Shown one piece after another: positions 9,441 through 18,743 of a stretch of DNA of 23,590 nucleotides. Every line of letters starts with the position of its first letter. Within the stretch, counting starts at the first letter, position 1. The notes under the pieces are model-generated. The model searched no databases and was not told the origin of the DNA. It was given only the letters and a program-made list of their open reading frames with translations. This stretch comes from Bremia lactucae (Eukaryota; Oomycota; Peronosporomycetes; Peronosporales; Peronosporaceae), in the NCBI RefSeq assembly GCF_004359215.1, contig NC_090613.1, forward strand, positions 168,694 through 192,283, read 5' to 3'. The position numbers and the translations under genes were made by a program.

Positions 9441-9773
9441 GTACTTCACTGACCATCCCGTTGAGTAAACCTTGTATACATAACGGGTTTACGTAACATA
9501 GGGCAACTTAATTCCGTTAAAATAAACCCATTGTTAATATGTAGTATAAGATTAAATGCACGAATTGTACCATTAAACACTGCGTATGACACGAGTACAG
9601 GCTCTGAGAAGAATGTCAAGCTTAATACTCGAAATTTTACAATGTAATCCAAAGTTGTGAGAAACAATTCTATCAATTTTTATTTCGACGACACATTGAC
9701 GGCATTCCGCGTTAGCAGCGGCCCACAACGGCGAGTGTGACGCAGGCGCTTGATCCAGAAAGGCGAGGCCGAA

Positions 9774-12062
9774 ATGTCGCGGTCACTTCCTGGAGGCTGG
9801 CTTGAAAGTGGACATGGGTCTGTTATGATTTTTGTAAAGGACTTTCGCGACCCACTCGAGCGCCGTAAGAAACTATTGCTGCGTCCGTGGGCTAGCATCA
9901 AGGACATTAAGGACCAGCTACAGGTCGTTTTCAACGTACCATCCAACGCCCAGAAACTTTTTTTTCAAGGACGAGAGCTGAAAAATACCCATAGTTTGCA
10001 GCAATGTGGCATATATCAGGACAATGCTGTTGTAGATTTCGTGGCTCGAAGACCTCAGAACATTTCAATGGTATACACGCGCGAGTGCGATGAGCAAAAT
10101 AGCGCAGCGGTCAAACGGAGGAATTGCGGTGAGGAGTCGAAATTAAAAAATTCGGCTTCTGCATACCTACACAGCAAGACTTCGCAAAATTTGCGGCCAG
10201 AGCAGGTGCCAGTTGTGAATATTCAGCCATATGGTACGCACCTGCTTCCGGTTGCTTTATTGAAGATTATGCATCAGGTATGCTCTTAATCCACTGCACA
10301 ATTTCTACTGCTAAGCTTGCTCATGTTCACGCGATTTGAACTCATTTGGGCTTGCAAAGGCATTACAAGGTCTTGCATTGGGTCTTGCACCAGTCTTGGC
10401 AATGGATGGAACAGGTGGCACGTATTTTTTTAAAGATCCGTCACATCGCAACGTGTGCTGCTTCAAACCGCAAGATGAAGAACCATTCGGGCCGAACAAT
10501 CCGCGCGGATTGGTTGGACAGCTTGGCCAGGTGCGCTATAAGCTCTCTTTAGCTTTTTACATATGAATTGTTTTGTAATACAGAATGCCTTTGTTGTCCT
10601 AAATTTTGTTTATAGAATGGACTACGTCGCGGTATTTTGTCTGGAGAAGCTTGCGAACGCGAACTCGCCGCCTATATTTTGGACAAGGTAACTTGCTATA
10701 CGAAATAATGATGCTCGGACAGGCGTCTAATGCACGGTATCGTTTCTATGCGCTTGGTTAATAAAGGATCACTTTGCCGGGGTCCCACCTACATCTCTCG
10801 TGGAATCACGACATCCAGTATTTAATTACACGAGCAGCTCGGGCGCAATTTATTTTAAAGTAGGGTCGTTGCAGGAATTTGTGCGACACGATGACGTAGT
10901 GAGTGACCTTTCTCCGAACCAATTTTCAATTCATCAAGTTCACAAAATCGTACTGCTGGACATGCGGCTCTTAAGTACGGATCGTAATGATGCAAACATT
11001 CTTGTGCGCAAACGGCGTTCACAAAGTATGGGCCACGCGGAATTTGAACTGATACCGATAGACCACGGATACTGCTTACCTCAGTTTCTTGAAATCGGTT
11101 GGTGTGATTGGTGCTGGTTTAATTGGCCCCAACTTCAGCATCCCTTAAGTGCTGGGGATCGCGCTTACATATTGTCATTGTCACCACAAGACGACGTGGC
11201 TCGGCTAGCTGAAAGGATTCCATTGCGACGCGCGTGTCGGCGCAACATTATAATTGCAAGTATGACAGTGCAAAAGGGAGTACGTGCGAACCTCATTTTA
11301 TTCGAGATAGCTCGGATAATGTGCCGTGAAGATCTAGACACTCTTTCCACGCTGGAGCAGCTTTGCATTAAAGCATTCAGCCAGCTGCAAGTTATCAAAC
11401 AGCGCAAGCAGAATGGCACACATTTATATCGCATACACATTCCGCAATCTATTGCATCCGCCGCTGAAGAAAGCGAACCGATTGTCGTAGAAGAGGAAAC
11501 AGAATCCGTGCTTGTAGCAACACGACCCTCACAACGAGAGGCATTTCAAAATTTGCGACTTATAATTGACTCCCCGTCATGTCAGCACTCATCACGTTTT
11601 GGGCGCTCGCCCATTGCTAGTGGTGCACATTCTCCGCCTGGATTTTGGGCGAACAATGCTCCATTTAGCACGAATGAAGATGACGAATTTCAAGAATGTT
11701 GTGTAGCATCAAGCGATACAGAAAATGGCTTGAATGCTGACAAAAGCAATCGATCGCGTTTTCTTCTTAATTGGGACAAGTCAGCCTCAAATGCTCTGAT
11801 CGACGCAGCCCAGCAGGTGGGAAGTAAATCTACTGGCTCTTTGGCTACATCGGCAAGTGCTGCTTGCAACGGATCCACAATATTCAGCGAATATTCTAGC
11901 TCTCGGTCTCCCGCATTTTCGATCATCGACGTCGAAGATGACAAGGATGAATTTGAAATGTTGAACGATGCGCTTGATGGTGACGTCCAAGATGAGAACT
12001 TATTTTTAAGTATTTTAGGCCGACTGCTTGACGAACGAATCGATATTCTGAGCGGCAACTAA
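9774..12062 (+). CDS. Ubiquitin-like/phosphatidylinositol 3-/4-kinase, 4 exons
   Basis: Exons 9774-10277, 10360-10530, 10616-10687 and 10767-12062 join without a stop into about 680 aa. An in-frame stop at 9738 and the first ATG at 9774 set the start. Residues 16-93 form a ubiquitin-like fold (MIFVKDF ... IKDIKDQL ... LFFQGREL ... VVDFVARR). The kinase domain (about 165-465) has GTGGTYFF (185-192), the ATP-binding Lys in CFKPQDEEPF (K204), NNPRG, the catalytic loop DRNDANILV (D321, N326), the metal site PIDHGYCLP (D348) and IMCRED. This matches plant PI4K-gamma proteins, which carry ubiquitin-like domains and are assigned to phosphoinositide kinases, although some family members phosphorylate proteins instead. 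The catalytic His of DRH is Asn here. The tail (about 465-680) is Ser-rich and ends in an acidic segment, with no known domain. It is the only unbroken gene in the window. Substrate is unknown. Confidence 0.88.
10278..10359 (+). other. PI4K intron 1 (82 nt)
   Basis: The donor is CAG|GTATGCT and the acceptor GCAAAG|GCATTAC, phase 0. Both alternatives fail: read-through hits a stop at 10287-10289, and an AG at 10315 would lead to an in-frame stop. A CTAAG branch-like motif lies at 10311-10315. Confidence 0.75.
10531..10615 (+). other. PI4K intron 2 (85 nt)
   Basis: The donor is CCAG|GTGCGCT and the acceptor follows a T-rich run ending TTTATAG|AATGG, phase 0. Joining gives VGQLGQ-NGLRRGI, as expected in this kinase family. 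Confidence 0.85.
10688..10766 (+). other. PI4K intron 3 (79 nt)
   Basis: The donor is CAAG|GTAACTT and the acceptor AATAAAG|GATCAC, phase 0. Joining gives AAYILDK-DHFAGVPPT, the conserved PI4K-gamma wording. Confidence 0.85.
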
Positions 12063-12071
12063 AAAAATCAT

Positions 12072-12171
12072 NNNNNNNNNNNNNNNNNNNNNNNNNNNNN
12101 NNNNNNNNNNNNNNNNNNNNNNNNNNNNNNNNNNNNNNNNNNNNNNNNNNNNNNNNNNNNNNNNNNNNNNN
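12072..12171. other. Assembly gap of exactly 100 N
   Basis: The run of N is exactly 100 long, which usually stands for an unknown distance. It begins nine bases after the PI4K stop codon, so the 3' untranslated region and terminator of that gene cannot be seen. The order of the two sides depends on scaffolding. Confidence 0.95.
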
Positions 12172-12360
12172 GGGTTCGAACGAGTTATCTCGTTCGTTGG
12201 CGAGGGCATCCACCTACGCAGGATAGTTGGAAACCCCGTATCCAACTAATGTTGGACGTTCCGGGTATCGTCTTGCAGTACGACGAGACCCATCCTCCCC
12301 CACGGATTAGGCTACCCTTAGAGGGCAACCAAGAACTTTTTCCAGAAGCGATCCGCAACG
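12172..12360 (+). pseudogene. Gypsy chromodomain end
   Basis: In one plus frame (from about 12197) the sequence reads RWRGHPPTQDSW, then LMLDVPGIVLQYDETHP. This is the second half of an integrase-linked chromodomain and the stretch that ends the polyprotein in oomycete Gypsy elements. The rest of this element would be inside or beyond the gap. It is not part of element B, which is on the other strand. Confidence 0.75.
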
Positions 12361-12526
12361 TATTGCGGTCCCTCTCCTGTTGGTTCATCTTAACGTTAAC
12401 GTCAACTTGGCCCTTGAAGCGATCCCTACAATCACTCTTTTCCTGATAATGCAAACTAGCACTACCAGCAACACTCTTCCTTCGCGACCACTTAGTTCCC
12501 GGTGACGCATACTAACTTTAGGCGAT

Positions 12527-12712
12527 GACGGTTGATTCTGTTTCTCGTGATCAGTTAATAAATGTGCGCAGGTTGCGACTGATCAGCTGGCGAACGCGAG
12601 TACACATCAGTCCCTACAAAACGTGCTGGTGACAGCTCGTCAGAAGATCTCTTCCTTCGAGGAAAGAGTGGATTGTATGGTTCATGAGAATCAGACTCTG
12701 TTCCGAGACCTT
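12527..12712 (+). pseudogene. Probable gag N-terminal coiled coil
   Basis: The frame reads VDSVSRDQLINV, then ATDQLANASTHQSLQNVL and KISSFEERVDCMVHENQ. It has a heptad-like pattern typical of the coiled coil near the start of oomycete Gypsy gag proteins. The frame stops at a run of T at about 12711-12720, where minus-strand element B begins. The assignment rests on composition and context only. Confidence 0.45.
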
Positions 12713-12721
12713 ATTTTTTTT

Positions 12722-13496
12722 TGGCTCGGAACCATCAAGCTTTGGCGGACGCCCTAGACCGTTCCGGTGTAATCCGGAATCGGAAGAAGCCTCGTACTGA
12801 TAATACAGGCGGAGACGGCATACTACAAGGCAGATCGATCGTGTACGCCTTGTCTTGACGATGTAGTACACATATTGGGCCGATATACCTGAGCAGTAAT
12901 TTATTACTGCCCACATTCGTCACTACATGTTATGGTAGGTTTACCGTAGACAGTAGGACTAGGTTATAAATATTAAATGAAAGCATGTGTAATCTTCCAT
13001 TTTTGTCAGAGTTCCATTTTGTCGGCCCACCACATCAGCGATGGAATCCTGTACGAAACATACCACTGCTTCTCTAGCCAACAATTAATCACCTGCTGCC
13101 TCGATTTTATTTTTGCTTGCAGTGCGACCGGCTCGCCCTGCGGAGATATCAACCTTTATACAATTGAGAGTATTAACGTTCTCATTTATAATATTGTTTT
13201 CGATGCTGAGTCTTTCAGCATCGTTATCAAAGTCAGAAATAGCATTATTGTTATTACTTAGTTTGTCCACTTCAATGTTAAAAAAATAAACATTGGTATC
13301 CTTCGCATTGACCTTAGGGCTTATGCGTGATGAGCAAGAGCTAGAAGATTTTTCGCTCGAGCGAGTCCCTCTCCCCCTTTAATAAGAGTCATCACTCCTA
13401 TATTAGAGCTGTCTAATTTGGCTCGGCTTTTAGCAGCAATGGCACTTAGAATCTTTCGATTCTGCCACGCTTCTTTGCAAGCTCACACGCAATACC
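12722..13496 (-). pseudogene. Element B: integrase C-terminal region
   Basis: Reading minus from the integrase core: an Asn/Asp-rich acidic stretch (NNNNAISDFDNDAE at about 13250), then RAGRTASKNKIEAAGD, VVCFVQDSIADVVGRQN, and SNKLLLRYIGPICVLHRQ (GPF/Y-type motif, about 12905-12850) with AYTIDLP and YYQYEASS. This is the normal order after a Gypsy integrase core. The chromodomain, polypurine tract and 3' LTR are missing. The element ends at a junction near 12720, marked by a homopolymer run. Confidence 0.75.
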
Positions 13497-14408
13497 TTAA
13501 CATGTACATGGATGGCGTAAGCCGTTCACGAAAAAGGGTGTATGCTTTGTAGAAGCATGCACTTTATTGTTAATGGTAAATTCCACTATCGGCAAGATCT
13601 TGCTCCAACACGTAAAAGAGTGGACGTATCCGCGAAGTATTTCTTCGAGGAGACGGTTTGCACGCTTTGTCTGATCGTCTGTTTCAGGAGGATCAGGTGT
13701 TGACATTTCAACTGTGTTCCAAGTGATTTGAACACAGTTTGCCAAAATTCTGCCGAGAGTCTAGGGTCTCGATCTGAGACCAGTTAACTGGGTAACTCAT
13801 GGAGTTGAAAAATCGTGTCAACAAAGACACGAGCACAGCCTTTGGCTCTGATAGACTCTGGTTTTGCAGCAAGATGTACCATTTTGCTGGAACGATCAGC
13901 AAAAACAAGAGTACCATTTTTCTTATGTTCGTCGTTTGGAAATCCGAAGACGAAGTCCATGGCTACAGACTGCCAACACTCTGCTGGAACAGGCAGAGGT
14001 TGTAATAGAGCACGGAATGAAGTATTGGGCTTCACCCGCTGACTAACTTCGCAAGCACGTATGTACTTGCGGACGAACTCATACTGCGTGGCAAGAAGAA
14101 GTCGCAACTCATCGTGAGATAGGCCGTTCACATCCACGATGACCACTCATTGGTGCATCGTGGCACTCATACATGATGCGTAAACGCAAATCACTAGGTG
14201 TGGGACTGGCGTCGCGAGGTGTGTCGCCATCAACGACTGTGTAATACAGTAACCCATTGCGTGTTGTGTATCGATCTGTTGAGATCCGTACAATTTCGAC
14301 AATCGTTTTAAGGATTGTTAAATTAAGAGCCTTATCTTCATGATAAGCTCTTTTAACGCCGTCAAGTAATGTTGACGACGAAACACTAATTGTCGCAACT
14401 CGCAACAT
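13497..14408 (-). pseudogene. Element B: Gypsy integrase core
   Basis: The HHCC finger starts with YECHDAPMSGHRG (about 14150). Its Cys pair reads CEVSQRVKP, so the second Cys is Ser. The core has VFADRSSKMVHLA (first Asp), then in another frame LVSDRDPRLSAEFW (second Asp, just after a stop near 13785). A third frame has PDPPETDDQTKRANRLLEEIL with the Glu, and VEFTINNKVHAST. The D,D,E triad survives in pieces, but stops and frameshifts break the protein. Confidence 0.85.
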
Positions 14409-14870
14409 TGCTTTTGCTTTTTGTTGATTGTTGTAACGGAGGCCCTACGCTCACTGTTGATTCGCGCAGCCGGATCAAAATTGGGCAGGCGCAAAAGGGC
14501 ATCAACGACGACATTAAGTCGTCCTGGTTTATACTCCACGGAGAAATTATAACCCACGAAAATAGACAACCATCTCGCCATTCTTTGCGAGAGGTGAAGA
14601 CTATTCACAGCCGTGCGTAAAGATGCATGGTCCGTATTTACAATGAACGGTTTATCTCCCAAGATATAAACCCTAGACATAGCCAGTGCGTATTTCATGG
14701 CAAGGAGTTCCTTGTAATGCACTGGATAGTTTCCTTCAGCTGGGTGAAGCTGACGCGATTGATAACAGTCAACGCGCTATGCGCCGCCTATATAGTATGC
14801 ATTAACGCGCAGCCGATTGCAAAATAGCCGGCGTCACAGACCACATGAAAAAGTCGGTCTTGGTCCACAG
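14409..14870 (-). pseudogene. Element B: RNase H
   Basis: Minus-strand frames give FHVVCDAGYFAIGCALM (Asp of the first RNase H strand), a break near 14790, then HYKELLAMKYALAM (Glu), FIVNTDHASLRTAV (Asp), LSQRMARWLSIF and NVVVDALLRLP (last Asp). The order and the four acidic residues are intact. The DALSR motif reads DALLR. At least one frameshift separates the first strand from the rest. Confidence 0.85.
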
Positions 14871-15869
14871 TCGCCAGGATTAGCGATTGCACCAAGCTTT
14901 GCTTGATACCTTCGAAGGAACGCTGACAATCAGCTTTGCATGACCACTTTACATTTTTCTTCAACAAAGAAGAAATATATATTGTCATTTCGGCATAATT
15001 GCGTATGTACTTGTGCAGGTACGCCGCTAGAACGAGAAGCTTTCTAAGTCCCCTTACATCGACTGGCACGGGCCAATCGGTGATCGCCTTGATCTTTTCT
15101 GGATCCGGGCGTACACATTGTGTTTACCCACGATGCAATCAAGAAGTGGTATTTTCTCTTCCAGCGAATATTCCCTTCTTGAGATTTGCATACAATTTGT
15201 GCTTACGCACAAGTGTAAGAGCCTTTCGGACGTGAGAACGATGTACTTCAGCATCCAACTTTCCGTTCATGGCTCTGCTATAAGCGTAGACGATATCAAA
15301 ATGGCTTGGTGCAAAATCCCGCACCGATCTCATGAGATTAGTTACACATCTGTTAAATGTCAGGGGCGTTACTAAGTCCCTGTGGTATGACTAGCCACTC
15401 CTATAGCATAGCATACTGCTTGGGGAGCTTACTGCTGTGAACGGAATATCTTGTTCATGCATTAGGATCCGATAGAATCCATCCATCAGATCCATTGACG
15501 AGAAGATAGTACTCTTGACATACCATCATTGATTACGTCTTGTCTTGGTATCATGATTTGAGCCGGTACCGTTGCAGCGTTCAGTATATTGAAATCTGCA
15601 CAATCCGCCATCCTCCTAATGCTTAACGCACATAAAAGTCGGAGAGCTATGTGAGGAGGTTGACTCCCACACATAGCCCCCTGCCAAGCTATGGGCAAAT
15701 AATTGTCGATCGCTAATACTTGTCCACGAGGCAATGGCAACTGCTTCATGACACAGTATTTTGAATCTGGGATCAGGTCAATGCGTGTCGAGTGACTTAT
15801 CCTGAGGCAGCTCGCACGGTACGGACTCAGGGAATACATCCTTGAGTTCGATCAAATCGTTATATGAAG
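14871..15869 (-). pseudogene. Element B: Gypsy reverse transcriptase
   Basis: The minus strand shows the RT start ELKDVFPESVPCELPQ (about 15855), DLIPDSKYCVMKQLPLP, NAATVPAQIMIPR and, after missing or shifted sequence, the palm region SVRDFAPSHFDIVYAYSRAM (about 15330-15270). Then come VRKALTLVRKHKLYANLKK and the connection to RNase H (LRKLLVLAAYLHKYIRNYAEM). The catalytic F/Y-x-D-D box reads F-D-I, so the second Asp is lost. The part between about 15340 and 15490 has no clear frame. Confidence 0.85.
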
Positions 15870-16403
15870 GATTTTTCTACAGTGGACAAAGGCCTGTAAG
15901 AAACTGAAGTCCTCCTGTTCCACTATAAAGATCGCTTGGTCGAGCGACTCTAATTCTAGCCGGAACAGGTAGGCCTTAAAAGGGCCGTCTGCAAGACCTT
16001 TAATAAACACACTTACCTGTGTTTGCTCATAATTGGATGACTATCTATACAACTGGCCAGGTATCGTGTATGTTGGGCATAAGCGTGGAGACCACGCTTG
16101 CCCTGCTTCAAATCCAGGAGCTCGGATCGAGCCCTGAATTCGGCACTTGGCGGCTCAAAAGTTTGTCTCAGCCGGGTCGTAAAGACCTCATACGACCCAA
16201 AGACTAATGGGTCGTGAAGCTTGAGCACCCTGTTCTCTCAACACCTCCACGTGTTGAGAGCCTTGCTGGTGAAGCAAGGCTACTTTCTCTCGGGCCCCGT
16301 CGAGTTCGTGTTGTATGAATACGGCTATGGCCGCATGCTGTTCACCTCTGCCCAGAGTGTACAGCACGGCGCCAGCGGCTGGCCCGTCTACGTCCGAATT
16401 CAT
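15870..16403 (-). pseudogene. Extra gag segment inside element B pol
   Basis: The minus strand reads IAVFIQHELDGAREKVALL (about 16320), then LKLHDPLVFGSYEVFTTRLRQTFEP, FRARSELLDLKQGKRGLHAYAQHTR and, in a shifted frame, LELESLDQAIF near 15940. These are gag motifs that also occur in element B's own gag (18550-17900), yet here they lie between the protease linker and RT. It must be an insertion or a recombination product. It joins RT near 15870-15895. Confidence 0.75.
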
Positions 16404-16408
16404 TTGCT

Positions 16409-17130
16409 CTATTCAAGGTTCTTCAAATGAGTCTCCCGTTCACGCGATGTGTGGTAGACTTCTTGAGGGGCTGGAAAGCTCCCTCCTTCTTTGCCTAACA
16501 TGTCCACCATAGACTTCCAATATTGGAACGTTAAGCATTCAATACGAGTCTTCTCATTTAGGATACTTTCGTCCATCGATGAGCTGCTGAGAATTCGTTC
16601 GTTCTCAGGAAATACTATTGCCGACCGAATGTCGGCCACGTAGTTGTCATCTGTGACAAGTACGAGATCTGCTTGACTTTGCTACAACGCAGGTCACACA
16701 AGAACCGTACCGGTTCAATTGAATTATCTCCAAAGTAAGTTTCGGAGGCCCTATTAGTTCAAGTTTATATGCGCCTACACTTGATCCATTGTTTACTAAG
16801 ACATTTATTGTCTCAGTCTCCTTAAATCCTTTTTTCAGAGGTACCTGGGAACCTTTAACAACAGGTTCCCGGAGACTTATTTCCACAGAATTTACTTGGG
16901 GAGTATCCTCGCCAACTGTCTCTAGCTGTGGTTGCGCTACCTTAGCGAGATCCTCTACAATCTAGGACTTTTGCTTTGTCTCTTATTGACGGGCGATTTA
17001 AACTTTCTTGGATGTTGCTTTTCGAGCAAGCATCCTTGTTTCGTACCACTCAACTCTTTCGAGTGGTCGAACTTCGACGCTGCCTGTCCTTGTGCACAGC
17101 CGTCAAGATCTAACTTCACATATTCACACT
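16409..17130 (-). pseudogene. Element B: pol linker after protease
   Basis: The minus frames here (16647-16886 and 16409-16639) contain SLREPVVKGSQVPLKKGF, INVLVNNGSSVGAYKLEL and NERILSSSSMDESI. They fit the poorly conserved stretch between protease and RT in these elements, since the frame set continues directly from the protease. No catalytic motif is expected in this part. Confidence 0.5.
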
Positions 17131-17466
17131 GAGGTTTTGTGCAGTAATGCTAACGACTGACCCATAAGTGAGGCCATCGCACTCACTTAAAGGATATCCA
17201 CACGCTTGTGGACGCTCCAAGACTTTCATCAGTTGCCCATCTGATGAGCAAGAGACATGCATCGTCAAGGCTTGATGCTGTCAACTTATGCATGGCTCGT
17301 ACTTTCTGAGCCACGGTACTCCAAGGATGACATTAATTTCGTCATCTAAATCTAGTACGATGAAATTATTATCGTGCTGTTTACCCATTAACCTGTATTG
17401 AATACCAACTACTATCATTTTCAGGGTGATGAGGTTGACCTTATCCCCTGGGGCCGTTACTCGCAA
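17131..17466 (-). pseudogene. Element B: Gypsy protease, C-terminal part
   Basis: The frame 17281-17466 reads MRVTAPGDKVNLITLKM, HDNNFIVLDLDDEINVILGVPWLRKYEPCIS. FIVLDLDD...VILG-PWL is the second half of the oomycete Gypsy retropepsin. The N-terminal D-S/T-G active site is not seen in the frames just upstream and is probably lost or shifted. Confidence 0.75.
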
Positions 17467-18676
17467 TGTTTGTGTGTAAGGAGAAATTTTCGTAAAAGGC
17501 CTGCAAATTCTCTTGAGGTTGCTGGATCAGTAGGGCGTTGCGCCCCTGCTGACCCCTACCGTTTTTTGGTGGTCCGCCTCGCTGTTGCGATTTCGCAACA
17601 ACGTCGGACCTGCGACCGTTGCCTTTTTTGGCATACGGTCCAAAATTACGTTCAGTACGTCTCGGTACTGGGCGTGGAGAATTACACTCATGAGCGTAGT
17701 GTCCTAACTTTTGACAGCGAGTGCGTCTCTGCAATCGCTTGTTGTTCGAAAAGCGAGGTTTCTCGCTTTCGACATAAAAGAGGTCCATAGGTTCTGGACC
17801 TCCAAGCTCGTTTCGTCTTGGAGGACGATACGATGACGAACTAGCTTGAGCCTGTCTCAAGCTTAAGCCCTCCTGTTCCGCAACGAATATTGTTTCTTTA
17901 AGCGTATCCAGTTCCAAGCGGAGCGGAACCGGTGCATCTTTTACAGTAGCATTCGTAAGACCTTGCATGAACACCGTAATAAACGTGTGTTCATGGACTG
18001 GGTTTTTCGTGATTCAACTCGCTAAGAGTCGTATATGCTCGGCATTAGCGTGCACATCACGCTTACCTTCTTTGAGTTTCAGAAGCTCTGATCGAGCTCT
18101 GAACTCAGCCCTAGGCGGTTCAAACGTCTGCTTGAGCCGGGCTTTAAAAGCATCTAGCGACCCAACGACATATGGGTCGCGCAACATAAGGCCTAGTGCC
18201 CAAGGTTTGGCACGACCTGCTAAATTTGATTGAGCAAATGCGACTTGCATTTGCTCGTCGACGATGTGACGAGCCCTTATGGCATCGTCCAACTCGACAA
18301 ACCATCTTAAGAGGGAGTCTTTTTCGACCCCCTATACTTAGAGATGTCAATCCTTTAAGGTTTCGGGACGACGCATGTGCGTCATCTCAGGTACAAAGTC
18401 CTGTACCTGTTGCAAACTCAACAGTTTTTCCTGTTAAGAGCCTTGCTGATTATGCAAGGCTACCTTTTCCTACGCCTTGTCAAGTTCATGTTGTATGAAC
18501 TTGGCGATGGCTGAATGGATGGCATCTCTGTCCAAACCGGACAGCATGGCCAAGATGGCATCGTTCCCTACGGTCGAACTCATTAGTACGACCGCACTCC
18601 TTTCTATGTCACTTAGAAAGGAGTAGCTGTCACGCGAAACGTGATGGGTATTTCCATTATCATCTAACATGTCCAT
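17467..18676 (-). pseudogene. Element B: Gypsy gag
   Basis: Starting from a Met at 18676 (50 nt inside the primer site), frames give MDMLDDNGNTHHVSRDSYSF, AIAKFIQHELDKA, then after breaks MDDAIRARHIVDEQMQ, LGLMLRDPYVVGSLDAFKARL, FRARSELLKLKEGKRDVHA. The C-terminal part (17974-17441) contains LRLELDTLKETIFVAEQEGLSL and a CCHC-type knuckle, RRTRCQKLGHYAHEC, whose first Cys is Arg. A basic RNA-binding tail follows (RRSDVVAKSQQRGG). Frameshifts lie near 18470, 18300 and 17980. Confidence 0.85.
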
Positions 18677-18691
18677 GTTAGATGATGGAAC

Positions 18692-18726
18692 TGTGGTCCT
18701 TGGACGGACTACAAAGTGCTACCAGG
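18692..18726 (-). other. Primer-binding region of element B
   Basis: This is identical to 1-35. On the minus strand it reads, after LTR end CCGTTACA, CC then TGGTAGCACTTTGTAG. It marks the 5' end of element B. Confidence 0.7.
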
Positions 18727-18743
18727 TGTAACGGGGCACTGCC
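18727..18743 (-). repeat. LTR-1 stub, 5' LTR remnant of element B
   Basis: Only 17 bases (TGTAACGGGGCACTGCC) of the 5' LTR remain before an LTR-1 copy in the opposite direction starts at 18744. Confidence 0.75.

Noticed and set aside
9680..9773. Oomycete initiator/FPR core promoter for PI4K
   Set aside because: There are loosely similar strings (ATTCC, AATTTTTATTTC), but none fits the consensus well enough to place a start site.
11690..12058. Long open frame on the minus strand of PI4K exon 4
   Set aside because: It is antisense to an intact, conserved coding exon, Ser/Arg-rich as expected from a shadow of a Ser/Asp-rich tail, and has no motif.
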